Notes: generated by a model from the letters alone, not told the origin. A stretch of 64,000 nucleotides of DNA from Shimia ponticola (GCF_007995215.1 NZ_VCDK01000003.1:186001-250000), one strand, 5' to 3'. Positions 25,855 through 35,268 are shown, numbered from the stretch's first letter. Numbers and translations are program-made.

Positions 25855-26136
25855 GAGTTAACCTTTCCCTCACATCATGTCTCGTAGCTTGGGTAAGAAC
25901 AGCACCCAATCAACACACACTACGATCGTGCCGGCCCACCAAACCGCACATGCCATTGTTGTTGCACAGCTTTATCGGCAAGGCCAGAAATTGTTCATGC
26001 AGTGGATCTAGCTGGTCACGGGCCGGTTTGAGGCAACGTCCATAAAAACGATTTTGTGCTCATTCCTTGTGCGACTACTGTCGATTCCTTCACGAGACCA
26101 ACAGATCAACCTGCCCGCATCGTGATGCCTGGGTGA
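25855..26136. other. Intergenic region between two kinase genes
   Basis: 282 bases. No ORF with support. Must hold the promoter of the CheB/CheR fusion gene. No hairpin or known box recognised. Confidence 0.35.
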
Positions 26137-28686
26137 TCAAAGGTCACTCATTTCCCCCGCAAGACTATTGAGTGCGTCAATCAAATCGTGATCAGTGACA
26201 GGCTTGGTCAGGACTGTTTTCTCTTTGAGATAGCCGGGAAAATTGTGTTGTTCGCCGTAGCCCGTGACGAACAGAAACGGGATCCGCCGCGCGAGGAGTT
26301 CATCAGCGACTTTAAAGCTGGTCTCACCGTTGCTCAGGTTGACATCAAGTAGAGCAAGGCCGGGAGAAACCTGTTCTAGGTAGGCTACGGCGCGTCTGAC
26401 GTTTGGAACCATTTCGACATCGGCAAATCCCACATCCAAAAGGGTCTGCTTCAACTCCCTGGCGATCATGAAGTTGTCCTCCAAGACCATTACACGGCGC
26501 TCTTTCAGAGAGTTTGAGTTGCTTGCCGGTGCGGTGTCCTCAGTCGACCCGTTGGGCTTTTCATCGCCGCCGATACTGCTCAATGCAGTCCCGGGCAGAA
26601 CGATCCTAGCTTCGAGACCAGTTGGCGCAAAAACGACGTCTGCCGTACCACCCATTTCATAAGGCACAGCCTGTTGAATTAGGGTGGTTCCGAACCCAAA
26701 GGCTTCGGGTTTCACCACGGACGGGCCACCTGACTCTTTCCAGCTAAGCTTTAGTCCGTCGTCGGTCTTGCCCAACTGAATTTCCAGCCGACCATAAGGT
26801 GTTGAGAGCGCCCCGTATTTTACGGCGTTGGTGATCAACTCATGTATCACAAGGCCAAAGATCGGCGCGCTGTCAGCACGAATTTCGGCGTCGGTTCCCA
26901 GCACCTGCATTTGCGAAGAATTCTCTTCAACGTGAGGGGCCGCTTCCAGCTCGATTATGCGGCGGACAGAAACCGCCGTCTGTGCTGAGCCAGCGCCAAT
27001 GTTATGCGCAGCAGCAAGGGCGAAAATGCGAGCCTCCAGTGCGTGTGAATAACTCTCGAGTGACCCGCCTGCGCGTCGTGCTTGGGTGGAGACGGATTTA
27101 ATCAACGACAGAATATTTCGGACGCGGTGGTTCAGCTCGTTGATCATCAGGTTCTGCTGCCGCGTCAAATCAGCAAGAAAACTTTGTCGTTCCGCAGCAC
27201 TGAGCAACGGCCATAGCTGGCGCATCAAATGCAGGTCATCTTCGGACCAAGGCTTTGATTTGCCCCTGACCTCCTCAAGGTATGTTGAAAACGAATTTCT
27301 GGGTTGAATTCGAAGTTTGCTCTCCACAACCTCCACGGTCTTGGATGGATTGCCTGCCCAATGGATTTTGTCCGAGATTTCGCGTCGGAAAACCTGCAAG
27401 CAGCGTTTATCTTCGAAAACGGTAACCAGCGCCCCGGCAAACCCGCTCAAGTGTGGCGAAAGCTCGGGCAAGGCTTCGGTCAAAGCCGTTTCCGCCAAGA
27501 CCTGACTGGGGTTTTGGCGGGCCTTTTGGGACAATGCATCGATCACGGCAGTTTCAGGCACGTCACCAAATGAGAAGTATTCCGACCCGTTGGTCATCGC
27601 GACGCCAACAACATCAAGGGTCTCGGCAATTGACGGGCCAACACGGTTTAGCATCCCTTGAAGGTCTTCACCGCTGCTGAGTTCGTCTTTCACGTCCGAC
27701 TGAAGATCGTCGATCGCGCGTGAAAGACGAATTTCTTCCTCTCGTTGGATGAGCTCCAGTTTCAACCTCAGGATCGGCATAAAGGTCAGAAGCAAATGGC
27801 GCAGATTTGCCGGCACGACGTCGGGCTTCACACTGTGAAACGAGACATATCCCCAAAGCTGGTCCTTCAAGATGATGGACAGCGTCATCGTGGCCCCCAC
27901 CCCGAAATTCTGGAGGTACTGCATGTGTACGGGCGATACCCCACGCAGCAGGGCATGGGTCATATCAAGCGGCGACTCATCAGGGCTTTTCGCAAGCAAC
28001 GAAATGGGCTTCTGCGAAACGTCCGCGATGACCCTTAGCGGCGTGATGCGCATAAGCTCGCGGGCTTGAGCCGGAATGTCATGGCTTGGGAAGCAAAGAC
28101 CAACCAAGGGCTCGACAAGACTACTACGAGCCTCTGCGAGAACTTCTCCGTTCCACTGATCATCGAACTTGATGATAGACACCCGGTCAAAACCAGTGAG
28201 GTGCCGCAGCAGTTCGACGGTTGTTTCAAACAGCTCGGTGAGAGTGCTGCAGAACTCAATTTGTTGAATCAAGAGAGCGCGATCGCGTTCTCGGCTGGGT
28301 TCGAGGTCAGACGGGCCGAGCGGTTCAATCTCTAGCACGCACCGCGCGCCCGCCTTGCAAGCATGCACCGAATATGGTGCGTCGTCTTTTTCGTACTGTC
28401 CAAGGAAACGGCGACCGTCGGCAAAATCCTCGGTGCCGATTGCGTTTCTCAACCCATGCCAGATCGGAGACCCTAGCAGGGACGCAACCGTTTCTTCAAA
28501 TAGGTCGGCGACAGGTCTACCAAACAGCTCGCCGCTATTTTCGCTCGCTTGGCAGATGGCCCAGTCTTCCACGTCGCAAGCAAGCAAGAAACCTATGGGC
28601 TGGATTGTGCCGGGTATGTGCGCGGGTTCGGCAGCGCATGTCTCAAGCGCTTCCTGCATTTGCTCGTCAGTGAGGTGCAGCGACAT
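26137..28686 (-). CDS. Bacteriophytochrome HWE histidine kinase with C-terminal receiver
   Basis: 849 residues. PAS (about 1-115), GAF (130-300), PHY (310-500), HWE kinase (H-box NELNHRVRNIL near 520; ATPase NAVKYGALS and GFGTTL) and a fused receiver (about 730-849; VLEDN, LLDVNLSNGE, VLTKP). Cys17 in TCAAEPAHIPG sits where bacteriophytochromes attach biliverdin; HDIPAQAREL and SPVHMQYL are the GAF chromophore-contact motifs; the PHY tongue motif PRNSF is kept. It should sense red/far-red light and autophosphorylate. The second His of the usual CHHQ stretch is Ser (SFHSVKP), which may tune the photocycle. No heme oxygenase (bphO) gene is adjacent. Confidence 0.94.
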   Translation of the reverse strand: MSLHLTDEQMQEALETCAAEPAHIPGTIQPIGFLLACDVEDWAICQASENSGELFGRPVADLFEETVASLLGSPIWHGLRNAIGTEDFADGRRFLGQYEKDDAPYSVHACKAGARCVLEIEPLGPSDLEPSRERDRALLIQQIEFCSTLTELFETTVELLRHLTGFDRVSIIKFDDQWNGEVLAEARSSLVEPLVGLCFPSHDIPAQARELMRITPLRVIADVSQKPISLLAKSPDESPLDMTHALLRGVSPVHMQYLQNFGVGATMTLSIILKDQLWGYVSFHSVKPDVVPANLRHLLLTFMPILRLKLELIQREEEIRLSRAIDDLQSDVKDELSSGEDLQGMLNRVGPSIAETLDVVGVAMTNGSEYFSFGDVPETAVIDALSQKARQNPSQVLAETALTEALPELSPHLSGFAGALVTVFEDKRCLQVFRREISDKIHWAGNPSKTVEVVESKLRIQPRNSFSTYLEEVRGKSKPWSEDDLHLMRQLWPLLSAAERQSFLADLTRQQNLMINELNHRVRNILSLIKSVSTQARRAGGSLESYSHALEARIFALAAAHNIGAGSAQTAVSVRRIIELEAAPHVEENSSQMQVLGTDAEIRADSAPIFGLVIHELITNAVKYGALSTPYGRLEIQLGKTDDGLKLSWKESGGPSVVKPEAFGFGTTLIQQAVPYEMGGTADVVFAPTGLEARIVLPGTALSSIGGDEKPNGSTEDTAPASNSNSLKERRVMVLEDNFMIARELKQTLLDVGFADVEMVPNVRRAVAYLEQVSPGLALLDVNLSNGETSFKVADELLARRIPFLFVTGYGEQHNFPGYLKEKTVLTKPVTDHDLIDALNSLAGEMSDL

Positions 28687-28820
28687 GGGCGTCCTATCTA
28701 GGAAGCACTCAGCAGTGCTTCCTTCCGCAAGTTATTTACCTCGAAATTAAGATACCCGCGCAAAGGTCAAGTCACAGACCAATAGTCCAAGTGTTGGTTT
28801 TGGACCCAGACCCTATGCCC

Positions 28821-29225
28821 CTAGGACTGCAATAGCCGTTCTACAGAAGATAGAAGAACGTCCTCTGTCACGGGCTTTGCAAGCGTCTCAGCGGCCCCAA
28901 CGGTTCTTGCAGTGGTTTTGCTTAGGAGTGCCAAATCACTGGGCTTGGTTTCTGCAAAGCTCCCGGAAATCGCAAGGACCGGAACCCTGCTGTCTTGCAG
29001 TTGCTTGATGTGAGAGATGAAGGTTATCCCACCTTCGTCGCGATCACCGTCCTCTCCGTAGATAAACAGATCGGCGATAACGATGTCGTATTTGGCCTGT
29101 TGGAAGTGCTCAAAGGCACGCATCACAGATGTTACTACGTCGACGCTGTGGCCAGCACCGGTCAGCATCTTCTTGTAGCTGGTCGCAAGTGGTAGGTCGT
29201 CTTCGAGAAGCAGAATATGTGCCAA
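28821..29225 (-). CDS. Single-domain response regulator
   Basis: 134 residues from a TTG at 29225 preceded by AAAGGA; a TTG at 29261 gives a longer form without a ribosome site. Receiver domain only: LLLEDD acidic pair, phospho-Asp in VIADLFIYGED (an unusual insertion GEDGDRDEGG follows the Asp), Ser in AISGS and Lys in TLAKPV. The insertion after the phospho-Asp is longer than in most receivers. It lies just upstream of the phytochrome gene on the same strand and is a plausible phosphotransfer partner. Confidence 0.85.
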   Translation of the reverse strand: MAHILLLEDDLPLATSYKKMLTGAGHSVDVVTSVMRAFEHFQQAKYDIVIADLFIYGEDGDRDEGGITFISHIKQLQDSRVPVLAISGSFAETKPSDLALLSKTTARTVGAAETLAKPVTEDVLLSSVERLLQS

Positions 29226-30168
29226 ACCTGCACTTCCTTTCTTTGCTCCCTGCCCTTTCAAATAGGACTGTAGGACAAGAACGCCATTTCTCTCATCTTA
29301 TCATGGGTTTACTGCCTAGCGGTCAAGACCGTGCAGCAAAACGCAGATTCTTCAAACAGGCGTGTTGCCGCATCTCCGAAGGGTTACACGGTCAAAATTC
29401 AAACTGAGCAATCAAAGGCAACGCTTATGGGCTCAAAGTATTCGGCAAGCGTGGTAAAGCCGTCAGCGGATTCTTTCGCGGCTCAGGGCTTACGCCCGCC
29501 TAGGGGATCACCCGCGCCGCATCGCGCGTTTTCAGCGTCCGCCTGCTAAGGGATATGACTGGGTAAGGGGTGTTTCCGGCGAGCGGCATGTATTTTTTTG
29601 GAGGCTTCGACAGACAGTGAGGCGGGCACTTGGCGAACTCGCGCGTTGCCTAGGCCACGTGCTTTTGCACTTTGCCGTTCTTTTCAAGCGCCGCCGGCAC
29701 CCCCGCGATGACTTCATCCACAAGAAGGTTGGAAAGATCCGCTGCCAAGACAAATCGGAAATACACGCCCTGAGCTTTTTTCCAGGTAGCGTCGTATAAC
29801 CTTGTCGGGTTTGCGTCGCCCGATACTACGGCGGGATCCGAACCATTTCACAATTCTTCTAGGTAACGCTGGCCTTTTCTCGGCAATCCCAAGGCTATCA
29901 GTATGTCAAGAGATCGGTACGACCTTGCTCGGTTCGACGTGTTCGAATCGTCGCGGCCGTCGTCGTCGCGAAAAATAAACGCCTCGCCGAAGTTCGATGC
30001 TCATATTTGCCACTTTATGACCCCGATAGCGGGACAGCAAAATTCCGGCAACGAAAGGAATTTGTGTACCAAATAGGTTCGGTATCCTGACCTGCTTCCC
30101 CGTCCTCCCAATTTTCTCAACGAAAACAGCGGCATAACGACATAATCATCTGAAGCATTTGGAAAATT
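29226..30168. other. Long gene-poor stretch
   Basis: About 940 bases between the receiver gene and tRNA-Arg. No intact gene is visible. It contains an open frame without a start (29650-29847, minus) listed separately and several short, unsupported openings. Base composition is uneven: the left half is GC-rich, the right half (about 29930-30160) is A/T-richer with no recognised element. Gene remnants beside a tRNA are compatible with old insertion or deletion events, but no attachment site or integrase is seen. Confidence 0.5.
29650..29847 (-). pseudogene. Possible gene remnant, no start codon
   Basis: A 65-codon minus-strand opening, closed upstream by TGA at 29848-29850 and ending in TAG at 29650-29652. 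It has no ATG near its beginning. The second half (reading FVLAADLSNLLVDEVIAG and then VPAALEKNGKVQKHVA) has codon use like neighbouring real genes and looks protein-like, so it may be the 3' end of a broken gene. Family not recognised; could also be chance. Confidence 0.25.
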
Positions 30169-30245
30169 TGGCGGACCCAAGAGGATTCGAACCTCTGGCC
30201 TCTGCCTTCGGAGGGCAGCGCTCTATCCAGCTGAGCTATGGGTCC
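30169..30245 (-). tRNA. tRNA-Arg (anticodon CCG)
   Basis: 77 bases including encoded CCA. Acceptor arm GGACCCA pairs with TGGGTCC; D-loop GCTCAGCTGGATAGAGC; anticodon arm CTGCC-CTCCGAA-GGCAG gives anticodon CCG; T-arm has GGTTCGAATCC. It reads CGG arginine codons. Located directly downstream of sufS, same strand. Confidence 0.97.
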
Positions 30246-30323
30246 TTGTCTCACCGGCTATAGCGATCACAACGGGACAGCACAACCGTCCGCGAACGGA
30301 TGTGCAGCAAGATGTTTCACGTC

Positions 30324-31547
30324 CTAAGCGAAAAGCTCGTGGCAGAGTTCAAGAGCCTCAACCAAAGTGTCGACCTCTTCAGTCGTGTTGTACATAGCAA
30401 AAGACGCACGGGCCGTGGCGGGCACGCCCATGTGCTCCATCAACGGCTGTGCGCAGTGATGCCCTGCCCTGACCGCGATGCCCTTTTTGTCCAGCACTGT
30501 CGAAATGTCATGAGCATGCGCCGCACCATCCAACGTAAAGGAAAAGATCGCGCCCTTGTCAGGCATCGTGCCTTGCACGTTGAGCCAGTTCAAACCGCCC
30601 AGTTTCGTGGCAGCGTAGTCGCGCAATGTGTCTTCATGCGCGGCAATCGCGTCCATGCCGACACCCATCATGTAGTCGAGCGCCGCACCCAAACCGATCT
30701 GCTGCACGATCCCCGGCGTGCCGGCTTCGAACTTCATCGGTGCATCGTTCCACGTCACCGTGTCTTTGTGGACCTCGCGGATCATGTCGCCGCCGCCAAT
30801 GAAGGGGCGCATCTCGTCCATGCGCTCTTTCTTGATATAGATCGCACCAGACCCTGACGGGCCGTAAAGCTTATGCCCAGTGACAGCATAGAAATCACAA
30901 TCAAGATCCGTGACGTCGACCGGCATGTGCGCTGCGGCCTGTGATCCGTCGGCCAAGACCGGCACACCTTTTTCATGCGCTGCTGCCGTGATGGCCTTGA
31001 TGTCCACCTTAGTGCCAAGGACATTGGACAGGTGTGTCAAAGCCACCAGTTTCGTCTTTGGCCCGATCGCATCAATCACAGCTTGGGTGTCCAGGGCACC
31101 GCGGCTATCGACATCGACCCACTTCAGAACGACGCCCTGCCGTTCGCGCAGAAAATGCCACGGTACAATGTTGGCGTGGTGCTCCATCACGCTCAGAACA
31201 ATCTCATCGCCAGCCTGCATGCGCGGCATCGCCCAGCCGTAGGCCACAAGGTTGATCCCCTCGGTCGTGCCAGAATTAAAGACGATTTCGTCCTCTGACG
31301 GCGCATTCAGGAACTTGGCGATTGTGCCACGGACACTTTCGTATTTGTCGGTCGCAAGATTAGACAGATAGTGCAAACCCCTGTGAACGTTCGAGTATTC
31401 GTGTGAATACGCCGTAGAAATGGCGTCGATTACCACCTGCGGCTTTTGTGCCGATGCGCCGTTGTCGAGATACACCAATGGTTTCCCATTCACCTCACGG
31501 CTTAGGATTGGGAAGTCTGCTCGGATCTTTTGAACGTCATAGGTCAT
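30324..31547 (-). CDS. sufS: SufS-type cysteine desulfurase
   Basis: 407 residues, PLP-dependent group II enzyme. The PLP Lys is in VTGHKLYGPSG, the His stacking on PLP in MEHHAN, and the active Cys in RAGHHCAQPL with the short extended-lobe loop typical of SufS. It removes sulfur from cysteine for Fe-S cluster assembly on SufBCD. Last gene of the iscR-suf operon, whose start overlaps the end of a YIP1-like gene by four bases. No SufE gene is in the window; sulfur transfer partner must be elsewhere. Confidence 0.96.
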   Translation of the reverse strand: MTYDVQKIRADFPILSREVNGKPLVYLDNGASAQKPQVVIDAISTAYSHEYSNVHRGLHYLSNLATDKYESVRGTIAKFLNAPSEDEIVFNSGTTEGINLVAYGWAMPRMQAGDEIVLSVMEHHANIVPWHFLRERQGVVLKWVDVDSRGALDTQAVIDAIGPKTKLVALTHLSNVLGTKVDIKAITAAAHEKGVPVLADGSQAAAHMPVDVTDLDCDFYAVTGHKLYGPSGSGAIYIKKERMDEMRPFIGGGDMIREVHKDTVTWNDAPMKFEAGTPGIVQQIGLGAALDYMMGVGMDAIAAHEDTLRDYAATKLGGLNWLNVQGTMPDKGAIFSFTLDGAAHAHDISTVLDKKGIAVRAGHHCAQPLMEHMGVPATARASFAMYNTTEEVDTLVEALELCHELFA

Positions 31548-32110
31548 ACGGACGATACCCCGACAAGTGTGAGAAGAAACGACATACCCAAAGTCACACC
31601 AACAAACGCCATAAACAGCAGGAACGCAGCACGGCCAACCGACCCAAGCTGATGCAATTCGTCAATAAAGACGAGCAACACCCAAATGATCACCAGCGTT
31701 AGTGCGACCCCGAACAATGTCCCCAAACCGGGCGACATAAGGATCAGAAACCCCTGAACCACCTGCCCGGCCAGAAACAAGGCCTGCATCCACGCCATGA
31801 CAAGGATTGAGCTTGGCAAATCCCCTGTGCCCTTCATGGCCTGACCGGTGAAGTAGATCATGAAGGCCAGAATGGTGGTGAGACACATCATCATCCCTGC
31901 CACGATCCCGGGTTGAAGAGGCATGCTCTCTGGTGTCAGGCGCAATGCCTCGCCACCAGACATCAGAAAACTCAGGATCACGCTTAGAACAACGGTCAGG
32001 CCAAGCGCCGAAAACGCGATGTCACGCGTGGGGTTAAGGCTCAGCAGCACACGCGCCGCCTGACGCGGGTTGGTAAAGCTTTCGCCTATCAAGTTGAGAA
32101 ACGCCGTCAT
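31544..32110 (-). CDS. YIP1-family membrane protein
   Basis: 188 residues from the ATG at 32110. After an N-terminal helical stretch (LIGESFTNPRQAARVLL) there are five predicted membrane spans, the YIP1-like layout. Overlaps the upstream gene by four bases (ATGA) and sufS by four bases, so it is translated as part of the suf operon. Function in Fe-S assembly unknown. The NPRxAAR motif at the start is typical of the bacterial YIP1 family seen in Rhodobacteraceae suf operons. Confidence 0.8.
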   Translation of the reverse strand: MTAFLNLIGESFTNPRQAARVLLSLNPTRDIAFSALGLTVVLSVILSFLMSGGEALRLTPESMPLQPGIVAGMMMCLTTILAFMIYFTGQAMKGTGDLPSSILVMAWMQALFLAGQVVQGFLILMSPGLGTLFGVALTLVIIWVLLVFIDELHQLGSVGRAAFLLFMAFVGVTLGMSFLLTLVGVSSV

Positions 32111-32604
32111 GCAGCCTGCCCTGCGGGAGCGCGTTCGGCCTCTCGGAAATTGAGCGACCACATTACGATGAAAACGCCAAACCAAATCGCCCCAACCACG
32201 GTATTTTGGATGCCGTCGCCAATGAACCCGGCCACAAGCCCCGACAGCACGATGAACGGTGATGAAGCCAAAAGGCTCCAGAACAGCGCAAGCCGTGCGT
32301 TATACCAGCCGCCTTTGGGTTTGAACGGCAAGGCCAGAATATGTGTCAGAGCCCCCAGCCCGTACATGACGAGCGGCAGCAAAAAGAGCAGCGCAAACAG
32401 GTCATTTGAAATCAGCTCCACCAATGGCGTTTCCGTCAGATGCGCTTCACGCGCACGGGCGGGCCACCGGCTGATGAACAGGATCAAACAGCCTGCGAAC
32501 AGGATCGCAATCGCACGATCCTCTCTTTGACCAGCATCCAAAAGGCGGCGCATGACTTTGCGCGGCCTCGTGTAGCTTTGAACGATATCGCGTGTGACCG
32601 GCAC
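32107..32604 (-). CDS. YIP1-like membrane protein
   Basis: 165 residues from a GTG that immediately follows the sufD stop (TAGGTG). Begins with a basic cytoplasmic segment (VQSYTRPRKVMRRLLDAGQRED), then four or five hydrophobic spans. Related in layout to the next gene, also YIP1-like; the two may form a pair. Unknown function; inner membrane. Confidence 0.75.
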   Translation of the reverse strand: MPVTRDIVQSYTRPRKVMRRLLDAGQREDRAIAILFAGCLILFISRWPARAREAHLTETPLVELISNDLFALLFLLPLVMYGLGALTHILALPFKPKGGWYNARLALFWSLLASSPFIVLSGLVAGFIGDGIQNTVVGAIWFGVFIVMWSLNFREAERAPAGQAA

Positions 32605-33903
32605 CTATGCCCTCAACCACTGTTCAAGGCGTGTCTGCACCATTTCGGCCAATGCCTCGTCGTCAATCTCTTCCAGCGCTTCAGCCAGGAACGATAAGGT
32701 CAGAAGGTTGATCGCCTCGGCATGCGGCACCCCGCGCGACCGCAGGTAAAACAGCGCCGCCTCATCAATCGCGCCGGATGTCGAGCCGTGCGAACAAGCC
32801 ACGTCATCGGCGTAGATTTCGAGCTCCGGCTTGGCCAAGAACTGGCTGTCATCATCCAGCAAGAGCGATTGGCTGATCTGGTAACCGTCGGTTTTCTGCG
32901 CGTGCGGTTGAACGAGGATCTTGCCCTGAAACACGCCCACGGCCCCGTTGCGCAGGACCTTCTTGAACACCTGACGGCTTTCGCAGTTCACAGCATCATG
33001 AGTGATATAAACCGTGTCGTCGTGGTGGACGTTGCCATCGCCCAGACATGCGCCAGCCACATGGGCCACAGCGTCGTCGCCTGTCAGTTCCATTATCGTT
33101 TCGTTGCGCGTCAACACGCCTTGCGCAGTCAGGCCAAAGCTCTTGAACGTGCTTTCATTGCCAAGCCGCGCAAAGGTGTTGGTCAGCGTATGACGGTCGG
33201 CAACCGGCTCTTGCATCCGCAGGTGGTGGAAAGCGGCTTTGTCGGCGATATCGACCTCAAGCATCACATTGGACCGGGCGCCTGCGGTGCCCTCTTCCAG
33301 CAAAGTGAGGCTTGCGCCTTCGTCGACTTTAATGACGTGGTGAATCATAGCGTCGCCACCGTTCGAGCGATAGCTGATGCGGATCGGGCGTGACGCCGCA
33401 CCACTGACCCGAATAACCAGCCCGTCGCGTGCGGCTGCAGTATTCAGAGCAGCCAGCGGACGGGGCACGCTGCGGTAAAGCGCGGCACCGTCTTTGGCGG
33501 GCGCGGTATTCGCCGCGTTTTCAAGAACGCCATAAAGGCCCTTGGCCCAGTGCAGATCAACGTCCGCCGCATCGACCAGCGTCTCGATGGTTACACCCTC
33601 GAGCATCATGTCGTCCGACGCATCCGCGTCCAGCACGCCATCCACAAAGGTGATCGTCAGCGGTTTGGCCGCGTCGAATACGTCAAGTGTGTCAGTCGAC
33701 GTCGCAAATTCTGCCGCCTCTGTTGTGTAGGCCGCCGGATTGGTGAACTTCCAATATTCGTCGCGGCGCACGGGCATCCCCAGCGCAGCAAGGCGCACGC
33801 GCGCCTCGTCCTGTGCCGCCTTGGCCCAGGCACCGTCAAACGGCGCAGGCAGCGCGGACAGCGTTGCCTCGGTCAGGTCCTGTTTCGCTTTGGGCAATGC
33901 CAT
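32605..33903 (-). CDS. sufD: Fe-S assembly protein SufD
   Basis: 432 residues. Middle and C-terminal right-handed beta-helix of the SufB/SufD family (TYRSNG..., ACLGDGNVHHDD..., NGAVGVFQGKILV), ending in the conserved ACSHGSTSGAIDEAALFYLRSRG-like segment (quoted in part: CSHGSTSGAIDEAALF). It forms the SufBC2D scaffold with SufB and SufC. The start overlaps the sufC stop by one base (TAATG). SufD also supports iron delivery in the complex. Confidence 0.95.
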   Translation of the reverse strand: MALPKAKQDLTEATLSALPAPFDGAWAKAAQDEARVRLAALGMPVRRDEYWKFTNPAAYTTEAAEFATSTDTLDVFDAAKPLTITFVDGVLDADASDDMMLEGVTIETLVDAADVDLHWAKGLYGVLENAANTAPAKDGAALYRSVPRPLAALNTAAARDGLVIRVSGAASRPIRISYRSNGGDAMIHHVIKVDEGASLTLLEEGTAGARSNVMLEVDIADKAAFHHLRMQEPVADRHTLTNTFARLGNESTFKSFGLTAQGVLTRNETIMELTGDDAVAHVAGACLGDGNVHHDDTVYITHDAVNCESRQVFKKVLRNGAVGVFQGKILVQPHAQKTDGYQISQSLLLDDDSQFLAKPELEIYADDVACSHGSTSGAIDEAALFYLRSRGVPHAEAINLLTLSFLAEALEEIDDEALAEMVQTRLEQWLRA

Positions 33904-34658
33904 TACGCCATCTCCGCCAAAAGGTCGGCGTAGCCGTTGTTTTCAACTTCCAGAGCCAGCTCTGGGCCGCCGGATTTGATGATCTTGCCGTCAGCCATGA
34001 TGTGAACGACATCCGGTTTGATGTGATCGAGCAGGCGCTGATAGTGCGTGATGACAAGGAAGGTGCGGTTTTCGTCACGCAGGGCATTCACGCCCTGAGA
34101 CACCAGTTTCATCGCGTCGACGTCCAGACCCGAGTCCGTTTCGTCAAGAATACACATCTTGGGTTCCAGCATCGCCATCTGCAGGATTTCGTTGCGCTTT
34201 TTCTCACCGCCCGAAAAGCCCACGTTGACCGGACGCTTCAGCATGTCGGCGTCGATCTTGAGGTCTTTGGCCTTGGCGCGCACGACCTTCAGAAAATCGC
34301 CTGCGCTCAGTTCCTCTTCGCCGCGCGCCTTGCGCTGGGCGTTTACCGCTGTGCGGAGGAAGGTCATGTTGCCGACACCCGGGATCTCGACCGGATATTG
34401 GAACGCAAGGAAAAGGCCCGCCGCCGCGCGCTCTTCTGGCTCCATCTCAAGAATGTCTTCGCCGTCCAGCGACGCTTCGCCTTCGGTCACTTCATAGCCG
34501 TCGCGGCCTGACAGGACATAGGACAAGGTCGATTTACCCGAGCCGTTCGGCCCCATGATCGCGTGGACCTTACCGGCCTCCAGTTCAAGGTTCACACCTT
34601 TGAGGATTTGCTTGTCCTCTTCTTCCAGGCTCACGTGCAGGTTCTTAATGCTCAGCAT
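33903..34658 (-). CDS. sufC: Fe-S assembly ATPase SufC
   Basis: 251 residues. ABC ATPase fold with Walker A GPNGSGKST, signature VGFSGGEKKR, Walker B CILDETDSGLDVDA and H-loop VITHYQRLL, all intact. The FSGGEKKRNEILQ form is specific to SufC. It is a soluble ATPase driving SufBC2D rearrangement, not a transporter subunit. Ends one base into sufD. Confidence 0.97.
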   Translation of the reverse strand: MLSIKNLHVSLEEEDKQILKGVNLELEAGKVHAIMGPNGSGKSTLSYVLSGRDGYEVTEGEASLDGEDILEMEPEERAAAGLFLAFQYPVEIPGVGNMTFLRTAVNAQRKARGEEELSAGDFLKVVRAKAKDLKIDADMLKRPVNVGFSGGEKKRNEILQMAMLEPKMCILDETDSGLDVDAMKLVSQGVNALRDENRTFLVITHYQRLLDHIKPDVVHIMADGKIIKSGGPELALEVENNGYADLLAEMA

Positions 34659-34749
34659 GGGGTCCTCATACAGGCTAAGGCCCCGGTGGTGCGCTGCACC
34701 CGGGGCGAAGTGTTCAACAGATAGGTGGATTGCGCCCGAAGGCGCGTGT

Positions 34750-35268
34750 TTATGCGTCCGCGATCAGCGGAACGATATGGGTTTTGGTCAGGTCGAGCCC
34801 CGTTTCCAACGCGGGCACGGCAAGCCCGGACCAGAGTTCTGTCGGCGCAGGCACCTGCTCGGCGCCCATGGCGGGCGCAAAGAGAAAGCACGCGGTCGCT
34901 GCCGCTGCAAATTTCGGCATCCAGCCAACCACAGCCAAAATGCGCATCCCGACGATGCCCAGTGCCACGACAAGCAATAGATCGGCGACGCGTGTGTCGC
35001 CCGGAATGGGAAGCGACACTTCTGCATTCGTCAGTGCAGCAGATACCGGCGCAGTCTTGAGAATGATCGTACAAAGGATCGACACCAGCGCCACGGCCAT
35101 CAGTGAACCGGCCATTCCCGAGCTCCCGCTCAGCTTGCGCTTGCGCGGCGGCGGAGCCATGGGTTTCGTCCCCTCGGCATCCTCGGCCTGCTGGATCGTC
35201 TTGCCGGAGTGAATGCGCTTCAGCCGCTGCTGGAATTCCTGATTTTGCGCGTTCTGTGACACAGCCAT
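34750..35268 (-). CDS. Membrane protein of unknown function in suf operon
   Basis: 172 residues. A Gln/Lys-rich cytoplasmic start (residues 1-50, with PMAPPPRKRKLS) precedes three hydrophobic spans (about 53-75, 95-115, 120-135). No catalytic motif. Positioned 91 bases before sufC. Not recognised; homologous small membrane proteins appear in related suf operons, from memory only. Confidence 0.65.
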   Translation of the reverse strand: MAVSQNAQNQEFQQRLKRIHSGKTIQQAEDAEGTKPMAPPPRKRKLSGSSGMAGSLMAVALVSILCTIILKTAPVSAALTNAEVSLPIPGDTRVADLLLVVALGIVGMRILAVVGWMPKFAAAATACFLFAPAMGAEQVPAPTELWSGLAVPALETGLDLTKTHIVPLIADA

